Shown one piece after another: positions 1 to 8,316 of a stretch of DNA of 64,000 nt (position 1 is its first letter; each line of letters opens with the position of its first letter). The stretch is taken from the IMG/VR virus record IMGVR_UViG_3300043392_000054, positions 118,830 to 182,829 of that record, one strand, 5' to 3'. The notes beneath the pieces were generated by a model, which saw only the letters and a list, made by a program, of their open reading frames with translations, did no database searches and was not told where the DNA came from. The DNA is from a virus. Made by a program: the position numbers and the translations under genes.

Positions 1-1
1 T

Positions 2-364
2 GAAAGTCCAGAGGGCAAGGCTTCACTTAGCAAATGGGCTAAGAAGTATGCAAATGAGATGGAAGTTAAAGATAGATGGGTTGAAAAGATTAAAAAGTAT
101 TATGGTGACAATATTGACCTTTTAATCGAAAAGTTAATGGACAAATATTATTCTAAAGAGTATACTGATAGAGAACATAAAATGAATGTAGAACCAAGAG
201 AACCTCTCTTATGGCTACTTCGAGATTATGCTGCAACGTATGGTGAAGAGTGCGAGGATGAAAAGTACTTTAATGATTTTACAGCAGAAGCTTATTATAT
301 AGGTTCCTACGTTATTCAGCTCATGATAGGTCAAGGCTCATGCATTAGAATTGATGAAAAATAA
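2..364 (+). CDS. Hypothetical protein, 5' end outside window
   Basis: The reading frame is open from base 2, so the first ATG at 59 is probably internal and the gene begins before the window. The visible part is acidic and rich in Tyr/Glu/Lys, with no signal peptide, membrane segment or motif I recognise. It ends just before a promoter at 373-410. Function unknown. Confidence 0.6.
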   Translation, partial: ESPEGKASLSKWAKKYANEMEVKDRWVEKIKKYYGDNIDLLIEKLMDKYYSKEYTDREHKMNVEPREPLLWLLRDYAATYGEECEDEKYFNDFTAEAYYIGSYVIQLMIGQGSCIRIDEK

Positions 365-372
365 TTAGCCCT

Positions 373-410
373 AAATTTTTTTATGTCGTACTTTTTTTGT
401 AGATTTGTAT
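373..410 (+). promoter_or_regulatory. Class 1 promoter (TAnnTTTG type)
   Basis: An A/T-rich element ending TATGTC (381-387) lies 12 bases before TAGATTTGTAT (400-410). The second box is the Bacteroidota TAnnTTTG element. It should drive 432 and 611. Confidence 0.7.
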
Positions 411-431
411 TATAATTAAAACAAACACATT

Positions 432-614
432 ATGAGCATTTTTTCAAAAAGAATAGAAGATTTAAAATCACGAGGATTTAGAGAAACTAAAGTAGGAATG
501 ACAAATGATAAATACGCTTTCCTATGGTATCAAATAGATACAGATGAAATATCTGATAGCGAATGGGAGGATTACCTCTTGAAATTAACTAACACTCAAA
601 CAAAATCAATATGA
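432..614 (+). CDS. Small hypothetical protein
   Basis: A 60-residue protein starting MSIFSKRIEDLKSRGF, with a charged N-terminal helix and an aromatic centre. It is the first gene after the promoter at 373-410, and its stop overlaps the start of the lipoprotein gene at 611 (ATGA), so the two are co-translated. No family recognised. Confidence 0.65.
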   Translation: MSIFSKRIEDLKSRGFRETKVGMTNDKYAFLWYQIDTDEISDSEWEDYLLKLTNTQTKSI

Positions 615-892
615 AAAAATTATTAGCAGTATGGATTGTAGCATTAACAATCATGACGCTTATTTATGGTTGCACTGAAAATCAGAGCGCTAGAAATTAT
701 GGTGGAACAGAAACAGTTCAGCTAGAAAAAGGAGTTCGCGTAGTAAACGTTACTTGGAAAGGCGATGAGCAGCTTGGTTCTTTATGGATTCTCACTAAAA
801 AGGACACTACTACTAAGCCTACTACATATTCATTCAAAGAGAAATCAAATTTTGGTGTAATGGAAGGCACCGTAATTATTATAGAAAAATAA
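611..892 (+). CDS. Small predicted lipoprotein
   Basis: The protein (93 residues) starts with a Lys-Lys, hydrophobic stretch and a lipobox-like LIYGC, so export and lipidation at Cys21 are likely. The remaining ~70 residues are Thr/Lys-rich, probably a small beta domain in the periplasm or on the outer membrane. Phage-encoded lipoproteins sometimes act in superinfection exclusion, but nothing here proves that role. It is followed by a terminator/promoter at 919-960. Confidence 0.7.
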   Translation: MKKLLAVWIVALTIMTLIYGCTENQSARNYGGTETVQLEKGVRVVNVTWKGDEQLGSLWILTKKDTTTKPTTYSFKEKSNFGVMEGTVIIIEK

Positions 893-918
893 TTTTAAAA
901 TTTATTAAAAATAATTAG

Positions 919-946
919 CCCGATATTTTTTAATGTCGGGTTTTTT
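919..946 (+). terminator. Intrinsic terminator overlapping a promoter
   Basis: CCCGA (919-923) pairs with TCGGG (936-940) and is followed by six T residues. The A/T loop is also the upstream element of the promoter at 922-960, so stop and restart share the same DNA. Confidence 0.6.
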
Positions 947-960
947 GTTTATATTTGTAT
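922..960 (+). promoter_or_regulatory. Class 1 promoter
   Basis: GATATTTTTTAATGTC (922-937), then 12 bases, then TATATTTGTAT (950-960). It should drive the gene at 986. Confidence 0.7.
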
Positions 961-985
961 TGTAATTAAAACAAATAAACAAATC

Positions 986-1897
986 ATGGAAAATTCAATC
1001 AAAGTAGGTTACGATTCCCAAACTGGTTTTTATACATTTAAAAACACGTATAATGCAACAGCAGAAATGAACGGCAAGTCTCTTACAGACCCATTGAAAG
1101 GTTTTAGAAGTGGAGAACTTGTAGTAACTTCTGAGAAACCAGAAACTATTACATATAAAACGTCTGGCCGTAAATTAATCGGTTATGACAATATTGAAGA
1201 TTTAACTACTATTTCCGTAGAGAAATATAAAGAACTTGAAGCTAAAATTAAATTAACTAGAGAATGGGATGAAGATTCTGAAGAATTTACATACTCTAAT
1301 TTAGAAGATGAGGTTTTTGCTTTAAGATTTGCAAGAACTTACAAACCTATTTATGAAAATGTTGAAGAAGTTCATAATTTAGAAATTGAGTTTATTGAAT
1401 ATCCTGTAAGTGCTTACAAATGTATTATTCCATTGTATTCTCTAGATGCAAATAATGTATTTGAAACAAAATGTAAATATGTGCCTAATAATATTGAAAT
1501 GTTTTTTGATATTTGTGCCTCATTTGGTATTGATAAAGGCAGAATTGATTTACCTAATCATTCTGGTTTAAGATTTGTTAAAATCGACGATAAATTTGTA
1601 GCAGGTATGGAAGATCATGAAAGGACTTTTGCACCAACAATTATTGATACTTATGAAGGATGTATTACTAGAATGGAATCTACTCGTAAAAAATTAGAAG
1701 ATATAGTTAGTTTTCATGTTGCTAAACAATCTCAAAAGATTGTAGACACATCGACTATTGGGTATCTTTTAACTCAATTAAAATCTGTGCAAAACTCAAT
1801 TTCTAGTTTAGAAGTTAAACAAAAAGAATATAATTCACAGAGAGCCATTTTAAATAGAGTTGGAGAATTAATTAATACTTATAAAGAACAAGCATAA
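986..1897 (+). CDS. Hypothetical protein, 303 aa
   Basis: A soluble, acidic protein with no membrane segment. The C-terminal ~70 residues are Gln/Lys/Ser-rich and probably helical coiled coil. It is a single-gene unit with its own promoter at 922-960, and the next promoter follows at 1951. I do not recognise a family. Confidence 0.75.
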   Translation: MENSIKVGYDSQTGFYTFKNTYNATAEMNGKSLTDPLKGFRSGELVVTSEKPETITYKTSGRKLIGYDNIEDLTTISVEKYKELEAKIKLTREWDEDSEEFTYSNLEDEVFALRFARTYKPIYENVEEVHNLEIEFIEYPVSAYKCIIPLYSLDANNVFETKCKYVPNNIEMFFDICASFGIDKGRIDLPNHSGLRFVKIDDKFVAGMEDHERTFAPTIIDTYEGCITRMESTRKKLEDIVSFHVAKQSQKIVDTSTIGYLLTQLKSVQNSISSLEVKQKEYNSQRAILNRVGELINTYKEQA

Positions 1898-1950
1898 TTT
1901 TAAAACTGTGTCAGAATCTGCAATTAAAAAAAATAGAAAAATAAAACATC

Positions 1951-1990
1951 GATTATTTTTTATTGTCAGATAAATGTGTTATATTTACAT
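1951..1990 (+). promoter_or_regulatory. Class 1 promoter
   Basis: GATTATTTTTTATTGTC followed 12 bases later by TATATTTACAT (1980-1990). It precedes the RNA-repair-like run beginning at 2013. Confidence 0.7.
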
Positions 1991-2012
1991 ATCTAATTAA
2001 AACAACCAAGTT

Positions 2013-2669
2013 ATGAAAATTGTAGTAAATCCAGGTCAACGAGTATTCTTTACTTCAGATACCCATTATAATCACAGTAATATTTGCAGAGGTGTTTCTA
2101 ACTGGGAGGGAAATAGAGAAAACCGAACTCGTGATTATGATACGTTGAATCAAATGAATATTGACCTTATTGATAATATCAATATGCTAGTAATGGAGGA
2201 TGATATTTTGATTCACTTAGGAGATTGGTCTTTTGGAGGTTTTGAATCAATTACTGAATTTAGAAATCAATTGAATTGTAAAAATATTCACCTTTTTTTG
2301 GGCAATCATGACCATCATATTTTAAATAATAAAGATAATGTACGCGACTTATTCTCTTCGGTTAATGAGCAACGAATGGTAACTATTGTGATGCCTCCAT
2401 CAATAAAGAACGGTCCATCTGAGAAACATAGATTTGTTTTAAGTCATTATCCAATTGCTTCTTGGCAAAATATGGGAGAGGGCGTAATGCACTTGCATGG
2501 TCATATTCACACTCCGCATGAATTTAAAATTGGACCAGGTAGAATGATGGATGTTGGAATTGATGGAAATCCAGATTTTCAACCATACACAATTCAACAA
2601 GTTTTGAAACTAATTGCTAATAGACCTATAAAATCTTTATTACAACATCAGCTTGACCATCATGAATAA
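2013..2669 (+). CDS. Calcineurin-like metallophosphoesterase
   Basis: The motifs of the family appear in order: FTSDTHYNH (Asp16, His18), a GDW at about residue 71, GNHDHH near residue 105, SHYP and HGHIHTP near residue 163. Together they build a two-metal phosphoesterase site. At 218 residues it is a single-domain enzyme without a signal peptide, so it is cytoplasmic. Its substrate cannot be read from sequence. It opens a run that continues with a P-loop kinase (3149) and an RNA ligase (4172), which suggests end-healing of RNA; cyclic nucleotide or nucleotide cleavage are alternatives. Confidence 0.88.
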   Translation: MKIVVNPGQRVFFTSDTHYNHSNICRGVSNWEGNRENRTRDYDTLNQMNIDLIDNINMLVMEDDILIHLGDWSFGGFESITEFRNQLNCKNIHLFLGNHDHHILNNKDNVRDLFSSVNEQRMVTIVMPPSIKNGPSEKHRFVLSHYPIASWQNMGEGVMHLHGHIHTPHEFKIGPGRMMDVGIDGNPDFQPYTIQQVLKLIANRPIKSLLQHQLDHHE

Positions 2670-3144
2670 AGAATCTAAGCGAACTGTTTCAAAACAAAAA
2701 CAGGTCAAAGAAAAAACTTCTGAAGTGTTAAAACAATTTAATGAGCATCTTAACGATGAAGAATTAAAAAGAAATTATGATGGTTTTATAAAAACAAAAA
2801 GTATTATTGAAGTAAGAGTTGAAAGGTATATTACACAAATAAATTCTTTACAAGATAATATTAATAAGCATAGAAACTGTATCATAGATACTCTTAAATT
2901 GGGTTATACAGATATTTCGTATCTTATTGGAGGTTTATCTCAATTGGAATCTGATTTAGAAAGAGTAAATGAGGACTTGTTTAAATCAAAGACAGAATTA
3001 GATAAAATTAATAGCAATATAGAACGTTATGAAGAATTATCTGAAAGAACTAAATTAACTTATTTTAAATTATTATCTAATTCAGGCGATATTAAAGGAA
3101 CTTGGTTAGAATTTAAAGAACAATACAAAGATAAAATATTTTAA
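2662..3144 (+). CDS. Hypothetical coiled-coil protein
   Basis: I chose the ATG at 2662 rather than the upstream TTG at 2653 because it overlaps the stop of the phosphoesterase gene. The ~160-residue product is almost wholly helical, with heptad-like Leu/Ile spacing and many Lys/Glu/Asn, so a long coiled coil is likely. No enzyme motif is seen. Confidence 0.7.
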   Translation: MNKESKRTVSKQKQVKEKTSEVLKQFNEHLNDEELKRNYDGFIKTKSIIEVRVERYITQINSLQDNINKHRNCIIDTLKLGYTDISYLIGGLSQLESDLERVNEDLFKSKTELDKINSNIERYEELSERTKLTYFKLLSNSGDIKGTWLEFKEQYKDKIF

Positions 3145-3148
3145 AATA

Positions 3149-3532
3149 ATGAAAGAGTTAATATTATTGAGAGGGTTACCTGGTAGCGGTAAATCAACGT
3201 TTGCTGATTTAATCGGTGGTTTTCGTTGTGAAGCTGATATGTTTTTTATGGAAGATGGAGAATATAAGTTTGATGTTAATCGTCTTAAAGAAGCACATCT
3301 TTGGTGTAAAAAGGAATGTGAATCATTTATGGTTAGAGAAAAACCAAAGGTAATAGTATCCAATACATTTACTCAAGAATGGGAAATGGAGGATTATTAC
3401 AAATTGGCAAAAAAATATGGCTATAAAGTAACATCACTTATTGTTGAAAATAGACATGATGGTAAAAGTATTCATAGTGTTCCAGATGCAACATTAGGTA
3501 ATATGAGAAATCGTTTTGAAATTAAACTATGA
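3149..3532 (+). CDS. P-loop kinase, polynucleotide-kinase-like
   Basis: The N-terminus carries a Walker A motif, GLPGSGKST (residues 9-17), followed by an Asp/Glu-rich region and a DxxN-type stretch. At 127 residues it fits a single AAA/PNK-type kinase domain (family also seen in NEDD4BP2-like and zeta-type kinases). It lies between a phosphoesterase and an RNA ligase, so a 5'-OH RNA kinase is a reasonable guess, but the substrate is inferred only from context. Confidence 0.8.
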   Translation: MKELILLRGLPGSGKSTFADLIGGFRCEADMFFMEDGEYKFDVNRLKEAHLWCKKECESFMVREKPKVIVSNTFTQEWEMEDYYKLAKKYGYKVTSLIVENRHDGKSIHSVPDATLGNMRNRFEIKL

Positions 3533-3714
3533 AAAGCTTATTTGATTTAGAAAGTACTCCTAAAACTGAAGTAGAGTGGGATAAAGTATTAGACCATTGG
3601 ATGGTAGATACTGGAATAAAAGACCCGAAAGATGATAACTTCAATACCCCACCACAAATAGTAAAGTTAGCAATTTGGTTAGAAGAAAGATATACAAAGC
3701 CCTTTAAAAAATGA
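3529..3714 (+). CDS. Small hypothetical protein
   Basis: A 61-residue acidic protein overlapping the kinase stop by four bases (ATGA) and overlapping the next gene the same way, so it is translationally coupled within the 2013-4125 run. No motif recognised. Confidence 0.6.
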   Translation: MKSLFDLESTPKTEVEWDKVLDHWMVDTGIKDPKDDNFNTPPQIVKLAIWLEERYTKPFKK

Positions 3715-3947
3715 TAAAAAAGATATTTCTATTAGCATTAACGATTGGTCTTTTTTCTATGGGTTATAGAAGTTTAAAAAAAGAACAATGTTCAGTTGCT
3801 CGTAAATTTGAAATAGAAAATAATGGTAAATTAGAAAAACACTTTTTAGTTAAATTTACAGATGGAACTATTCAAGATGAAATAGTTTCAGATGTAGTTT
3901 ATAGAAATATAAAAGAATTAGATTTTTATTATGCAATTAAACAATAA
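3711..3947 (+). CDS. Small membrane-anchored hypothetical protein
   Basis: A hydrophobic N-terminal segment (KKIFLLALTIGLFSMGY) precedes ~55 charged residues, so the product is either secreted or anchored by one membrane helix. It is coupled by ATGA overlap to the gene before. Function unknown. Confidence 0.6.
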   Translation: MIKKIFLLALTIGLFSMGYRSLKKEQCSVARKFEIENNGKLEKHFLVKFTDGTIQDEIVSDVVYRNIKELDFYYAIKQ

Positions 3948-3951
3948 TATT

Positions 3952-4125
3952 ATGTACGTAACAATTTTAAATTTTGAAAGCGGTAAAATTGATGTCTTAG
4001 AAATACCAATGTCAAATGCAGGTGATTCGGCTGAATTGTATATCGAAGAAACTTTAAACTATTCTCTTAGTAACTGTGATTGGATGATGACTGCTGAAAA
4101 ACCAGAACTTAATTTTTTAAATTAA
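3952..4125 (+). CDS. Small hypothetical protein
   Basis: The ATG at 3952 follows the previous stop directly; an earlier in-frame ATG at 3931 would overlap it and is less likely. The ~57-residue product is acidic and lacks known motifs. It is the last gene before the promoter at 4131-4171. Confidence 0.55.
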   Translation: MYVTILNFESGKIDVLEIPMSNAGDSAELYIEETLNYSLSNCDWMMTAEKPELNFLN

Positions 4126-4130
4126 AGTTC

Positions 4131-4171
4131 CAAATATTTTTTTATATCAATTATTTTAGTTATATTTGTAT
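4131..4171 (+). promoter_or_regulatory. Class 1 promoter touching the start codon
   Basis: CAAATATTTTTTTATATC (4131-4148) and TATATTTGTAT (4161-4171) abut the ATG at 4172, so the transcript is predicted to have almost no leader. Confidence 0.65.
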
Positions 4172-5269
4172 ATGAAAATTAATCTACAAATACTAGAGCA
4201 ATATGTGTCTGAAGGATATGTGACTAAGCAAGTCCACCCAAAATATCCATTAGCCATATATAATTATACGCAATCAACTCAATATGAAAAAAATTGGGAT
4301 GAAATTACATTGTCTTGTAGAGGATTAATTATGGATACTGAAACTGGAGAAATTGTAGCTCGTTCTTTTCCAAAGTTTTTTAATTTAGAAGAGCTTGATG
4401 ATAAAACTAAAGTATCGCTATTGTCAAATCATAGAGTATCTGTTCAAGAAAAAATAGATGGGTCTTTAGGAATCATTTTTAATTATAAAGGTGAATGGAT
4501 TCTTTGTACTAAAGGTTCATTTACATCAGAACAATCAATTAGAGGAACACAAATTTTAACTAAAAAATATGACCTTAAAAAGTTTAACCCGGCTGTTTCG
4601 TATATCTGTGAAATCATTTATCCGGAAAATCGTATTGTTTGCGATTATCAGGACGCAGAAACACTTGTTTTTCTTACAGCATTTATTGACAATGTTGAAT
4701 TAGAAGAGGATATAGTTCAAGAAGTTTTTCTAGAATCAGGTATAGAATTAGAGGATACTATTTATGATACAGCGTACCTTGAAGAAATTAACTTTGATTT
4801 ATTATCAAGTCTTAAAGCTCAAAATAGTAAGGGTGAAGAGGGCTACGTATTAAGATTTTTACCTTCTAATTATAGAATCAAAATTAAGTTTAGCGATTAT
4901 ATTGCATTACATAGGATAATGACGCAGTGCTCTTCTTATGACATCTGGGAGAACTTGTCTAAATTCAATAAAGTACCAGATGAATTATTAGATAATGTAC
5001 CAGATGAGTTCTATGATTGGATTAGAGCTGAAGAAATTAGTATTCTATCAAATTTTGCACACATATATGCTTTACATGCTGCGTGCTTAACTAATTTAAA
5101 TCTGTCAAAAACTTTACCAAGAGCTGAAGTTGCTAAAGCAATTACATCCGTAAATCAACACAAAATTAGTCATAAGATTTTATTTGCAATGTATGATGGT
5201 AAATTAGTTCATGATATGATTTGGCCATTAGTAAAACCAGCGTATAGTAAACCTTTTAGTAAATTTTAA
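4172..5269 (+). CDS. RNA ligase, T4 Rnl1/Rnl2-type nucleotidyltransferase
   Basis: The adenylation motif I is EKIDGS with the predicted AMP-accepting Lys94. An upstream RGLIMD and FPKFFNLEE match the region before motif I in T4 Rnl1, and later EGYVLRF (motif IV) and KIKFSDY (motif V) follow. At about 365 residues it has the size of Rnl1. It should seal 5'-phosphate to 3'-OH RNA ends, e.g. tRNAs cut by host anticodon nucleases. Together with the kinase at 3149 and phosphoesterase at 2013 it forms a plausible RNA-repair set. The start codon lies at the edge of its promoter, suggesting a leaderless mRNA. Confidence 0.87.
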   Translation: MKINLQILEQYVSEGYVTKQVHPKYPLAIYNYTQSTQYEKNWDEITLSCRGLIMDTETGEIVARSFPKFFNLEELDDKTKVSLLSNHRVSVQEKIDGSLGIIFNYKGEWILCTKGSFTSEQSIRGTQILTKKYDLKKFNPAVSYICEIIYPENRIVCDYQDAETLVFLTAFIDNVELEEDIVQEVFLESGIELEDTIYDTAYLEEINFDLLSSLKAQNSKGEEGYVLRFLPSNYRIKIKFSDYIALHRIMTQCSSYDIWENLSKFNKVPDELLDNVPDEFYDWIRAEEISILSNFAHIYALHAACLTNLNLSKTLPRAEVAKAITSVNQHKISHKILFAMYDGKLVHDMIWPLVKPAYSKPFSKF

Positions 5270-5281
5270 TATAATAAGAAA
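5246..5281 (+). promoter_or_regulatory. Class 2 promoter (AAAC-N17-TATAAT)
   Basis: AGTAAAC (5246-5252), 17 bases, TATAAT (5270-5275), upstream of the gene at 5291. The first box is a variant of TTGAAAC. Confidence 0.45.
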
Positions 5282-5290
5282 AATATTATT

Positions 5291-5833
5291 ATGGCAAAGA
5301 TTGAAGAAATGCTTTCTGTGATTAAGGATTTAACATCTGACGTAACTATTCCCGGTTTAGATGTTGATACTGTTGTACCCGCAATGGTTGAAGCTAGATT
5401 TAAGAATGAATTGGGTATGATTGAAGATGCTAAACAAAAAGAGGCAGAAACTAAAAAAATGATTGAGTACTATAAAACACAAGGTCGTGTTGAAGTAGAA
5501 ACTCAAATTGCTACTATAAAAATGGGTTACAAAACAGTAAAATCTCAAGTAATTCAAATTACAGCAGCAGCAAAAACAGCAGTTGCTAGTAATTTAATTC
5601 CACCTGTGATTTCAGTACCTCCAGCTGTACCAAATCCTGCTTATGTTTTGGTTGAAAACGCAACAAAGGTTAGTAATTTTATTTCAATGATTGAAGGAGC
5701 TTTAGCTAAATTTGGAGAGATGTTATTAGCAGCTGTTAAAATTGCATTTGAAATTCCAGATATGATTATGGATTTATTGAAGACTTTACTAGACCTTAAA
5801 AAGACAGTGACTGCAATTCCTGTACCAGCATAA
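5291..5833 (+). CDS. Hypothetical, possible structural protein
   Basis: A 180-residue protein with an N-terminal amphipathic region, a central coiled coil (residues ~45-95), a Pro/Val-rich linker (IPPVISVPPAVPNP) and a hydrophobic C-terminal helix pair. This composition suits a virion structural or scaffold-like protein, but no family is recognised. Its stop overlaps the methyltransferase start (TAATG). Confidence 0.7.
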   Translation: MAKIEEMLSVIKDLTSDVTIPGLDVDTVVPAMVEARFKNELGMIEDAKQKEAETKKMIEYYKTQGRVEVETQIATIKMGYKTVKSQVIQITAAAKTAVASNLIPPVISVPPAVPNPAYVLVENATKVSNFISMIEGALAKFGEMLLAAVKIAFEIPDMIMDLLKTLLDLKKTVTAIPVPA

Positions 5834-6402
5834 TGGAACATTTTTACGAAAGTATTGGAGAAAATTGGTTTAACTATCAAGACGTTTATAAAAAAATGGT
5901 TGAGATAGCTAAACCAAATTCTCATTTTGTAGAAGTAGGTAGTTGGAAGGGTAGAAGTGCAGCTTTTATGGCAGTTGAAATCATAAACTCCATTAAAAAA
6001 ATACAATTCGACTGTGTAGATACATGGGAAGGTTCAATTGAGCATACTGAAAATAATAGTGTAGTTAATAGAACTCTATATGACGAATTTCTATTCAATA
6101 TTGAACCAGTTTCAAATGTTATTAAACCTATTCAAAAGCTTTCTCTAGAGGCTGCTCAAGATTATGCAGACCAAAGTTTAGATTTTGTATTTATAGATGC
6201 TTCACATGAATATGAAGATGTTTTAAATGATATAAAGGCTTGGATGCCTAAAATAAAATCTGGTGGATGGATTGCAGGTCATGATTATGTAGAAGGCAGA
6301 AAATATTGGGAAGGTGTATATGATGCTGTAAATGAATACTTTAAAGAAATTCCCTTTCAAACAATGAGCCATTGTGATGCATGGCTTTATCAAAAACCAT
6401 AA
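5833..6402 (+). CDS. Class I SAM-dependent methyltransferase-like protein
   Basis: The glycine-rich SAM motif is FVEVGSWKGRSAAF (about residues 37-50) and an acidic motif FVFIDASHEYED follows near residue 117, with GGWIAGHDY afterwards. This matches the Methyltransf_24 type often found with glycan genes. It resembles the protein at 46635. Acceptor unknown; sugar or lipid methylation is possible. Confidence 0.8.
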   Translation: MEHFYESIGENWFNYQDVYKKMVEIAKPNSHFVEVGSWKGRSAAFMAVEIINSIKKIQFDCVDTWEGSIEHTENNSVVNRTLYDEFLFNIEPVSNVIKPIQKLSLEAAQDYADQSLDFVFIDASHEYEDVLNDIKAWMPKIKSGGWIAGHDYVEGRKYWEGVYDAVNEYFKEIPFQTMSHCDAWLYQKP

Positions 6403-6581
6403 TGGAAATCATTTTTTTTATTTTAATTATCATAGTGCCGATTCTAATTTGGAATTGGGTGAAAGCCATATTCACAAAATGGATATGGAATGAAACTCTT
6501 CCAAAAATGACAAATCATGTAAATAAAATAAGTACAAAACAGGCTTTTGTTATCAATGTGTTAAAAAATAAAAAAAAGTAA
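6402..6581 (+). CDS. Small membrane protein
   Basis: The start at 6402 overlaps the preceding TAA. An N-terminal hydrophobic helix (IIFFILIIIVPILIW) is followed by a basic amphipathic tail, giving a one-helix inner membrane protein of ~59 residues. Function unknown. Confidence 0.6.
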   Translation: MEIIFFILIIIVPILIWNWVKAIFTKWIWNETLPKMTNHVNKISTKQAFVINVLKNKKK

Positions 6582-6690
6582 AATATAATGTTAACCAATA
6601 AACTACTTATTGTACTTTTTTGATAATGTGTCAATTTTACAATATTAAAATAGTTATATATTGTATACACAACATAAACAACAAAGCGGC

Positions 6691-7098
6691 ATGAAAAAGC
6701 AGATTATTTTTTTAACATTATCATTATCATTATTAGTAGTTTTATCTACAATTTTAGGATTTCACACAGTAAAACACTTAAATAGTACACATACAAAAAC
6801 AGATACTCAAAATGAAATTTCAGTGTCTTCTACTATTGCAAACAAAACTGAAAATATTTCATCTACCAAAAAGATAAAACAATATAGAAAGGATAAAATA
6901 GAAACAGAAGTAAAAGCGGAAGAGATACAACAAATTTATTATACAGGACCTTCTTTATTTGAATTAGCAAATGAATTAAATGTTCAAATTGGAAACATAG
7001 AAGAACCAATTAATACAGATATTCCGGTTCAACAGGATAATAGCAATATATTAAGTTTAGCAGAATTAATAGGATTATACGGCATTAAATCATTTTAA
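6691..7098 (+). CDS. Membrane-anchored hypothetical protein
   Basis: The ATG at 6691 starts a basic-hydrophobic segment (KKQIIFLTLSLSLLVVLSTILG), a signal anchor. The remaining ~110 residues are Thr/Lys/Glu-rich and look disordered, with an LFELANELNVQIG helix near the end. The hydrophilic part probably lies in the periplasm. No family recognised. Confidence 0.6.
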   Translation: MKKQIIFLTLSLSLLVVLSTILGFHTVKHLNSTHTKTDTQNEISVSSTIANKTENISSTKKIKQYRKDKIETEVKAEEIQQIYYTGPSLFELANELNVQIGNIEEPINTDIPVQQDNSNILSLAELIGLYGIKSF

Positions 7099-7125
7099 GG
7101 ATATATAAGTTAATAACAATATATC
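7099..7125. repeat. Short inverted repeat before 7135
   Basis: GGATATA (7099-7105) is repeated inverted as TATATCC (7119-7125) between two genes. It could be an operator or hairpin; the GGATATATA sequence recurs in other gaps (20874, 23593). Confidence 0.4.
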
Positions 7126-7134
7126 CAATTACTT

Positions 7135-7797
7135 ATGGAAACCAAATCAAACTCAAAAATCTATCTCTGGTTAGCTATTGCGATATTAGCAATATTATTA
7201 GGCATTGAAAAATGTAATAAATCAGAGGAATCAGTTGCTCAAAATCAAGTGGCATTAGAAGCTAAACCAGCTAAAGTAGATACTATTTTGATTGAAGTTC
7301 CATCTAAGCCAAAAATTGTTTATATTACTAAATATAAAATTATTCCAAACGATAAGAGTAAATCGATTGACACAGCAAATAAAATTGTTGAGGTACCAGT
7401 TAAGGTAGATAGTTCTTTATTATTATCTAAATATTATGGTAGAAATTACCAAATTATCGAGACGACATTAGACCCAGGTTATACTTCAATCGTAACTATT
7501 GACGCTATTTCAAGAAATAAAATCATTGCAAGAAGAACATATCTTAGAACATTTAAGAAAAGACCAAATTATGTCAGTGTTTATCTTGTAGCTCCAGAAA
7601 AACCTAAGACTAGAGAATGGTATGTAGGTGGAGGAACTTCTGTTAGCAAATATGGTTTCAACACAATGCATGGTTCTGTCCTGTTAAAGAACAAACATGA
7701 TGAAATTTATCAATTAAGCGCAGGTATCACTAACACTTCACCATTAGGAGTATATGAGCCTTTTGTTGGTGCATCAATTTTATTTAAAGTAAAATAG
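7135..7797 (+). CDS. Membrane-anchored protein with beta-rich C-terminus
   Basis: Residues ~8-24 form one membrane helix followed by a Val/Pro/Lys-rich periplasmic linker. The C-terminal ~70 residues (WYVGGGTSVSKYGFNTMHGSVLLK and onward) alternate aromatic and polar residues like outer-membrane or spanin-like beta strands. A role linking inner membrane and cell wall is possible but not shown. Confidence 0.6.
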   Translation: METKSNSKIYLWLAIAILAILLGIEKCNKSEESVAQNQVALEAKPAKVDTILIEVPSKPKIVYITKYKIIPNDKSKSIDTANKIVEVPVKVDSSLLLSKYYGRNYQIIETTLDPGYTSIVTIDAISRNKIIARRTYLRTFKKRPNYVSVYLVAPEKPKTREWYVGGGTSVSKYGFNTMHGSVLLKNKHDEIYQLSAGITNTSPLGVYEPFVGASILFKVK

Positions 7798-7802
7798 TCT
7801 TA

Positions 7803-7839
7803 GATTTTTATTTGTCAGATTTTTTAATTATATTTACAT
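7803..7839 (+). promoter_or_regulatory. Class 1 promoter
   Basis: ATTTTTATTTGTC (7804-7816) then TATATTTACAT (7829-7839), upstream of the gene at 7862. Confidence 0.7.
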
Positions 7840-7861
7840 ATAGTTAAAGGATAAATATACA

Positions 7862-8161
7862 ATGAATTTAGAAAAACAAATACTTGCCTATAAAGCAGCT
7901 GCTGAAAATTATACTAAAGAAAATTTAGCGCATTGCCTAGGTAAAAATGTTGAAATCAATCAAGAAGAATATCAATATATCGTCGATATTACAATGTCTA
8001 TTTTAATGACTAGAGATGATATCGGTTATTCAGGCGGTCATTTTGCAAAAGCAATTGTAAATGATGATAATGCCGGTATATTAGAGCACGGAGATGCAGT
8101 GTGTATAAAAGCCCTTAATTTTTTTATTACAGCTAATAAATGGTGTGCAGTTTCTTATTAA
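7862..8161 (+). CDS. Hypothetical protein, 99 aa
   Basis: A small soluble protein with a mixed helix pattern and a GYSGGHFAKAIVNDD segment that recurs as a type in phage proteins of unknown role. It has its own promoter at 7803-7839. I cannot assign a function. Confidence 0.65.
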   Translation: MNLEKQILAYKAAAENYTKENLAHCLGKNVEINQEEYQYIVDITMSILMTRDDIGYSGGHFAKAIVNDDNAGILEHGDAVCIKALNFFITANKWCAVSY

Positions 8162-8164
8162 TTT

Positions 8165-8200
8165 TTGAAACAATGCTAATTTAATAAGTATAATATATAC
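8165..8200 (+). promoter_or_regulatory. Class 2 promoter of a stable-RNA operon
   Basis: TTGAAAC (8165-8171), exactly 17 bases, then TATAATATATAC (8189-8200). It is the best match to the class consensus and lies 33 bases before tRNA-Leu. Confidence 0.7.
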
Positions 8201-8232
8201 AAAAAGAGTTAAAGAAAAGACTTTAATTTTTT

Positions 8233-8315
8233 GCTTCGGTGGTGGAATAGGTAGACACGCAAGACTTAAAATCTTGTTCCTGTAAGGAGTGCCGGTTCGA
8301 TTCCGGCCCGAAGTA
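8233..8315 (+). tRNA. tRNA-Leu (anticodon TAA)
   Basis: Acceptor GCTTCGG pairs with CCGAAGT, the anticodon stem is CAAGA/TCTTG around CTTAAAA, a long variable arm is present, and the T-arm is GCCGG-TTCGATT-CCGGC. CCA is not encoded. Confidence 0.95.
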
Positions 8316-8316
8316 C

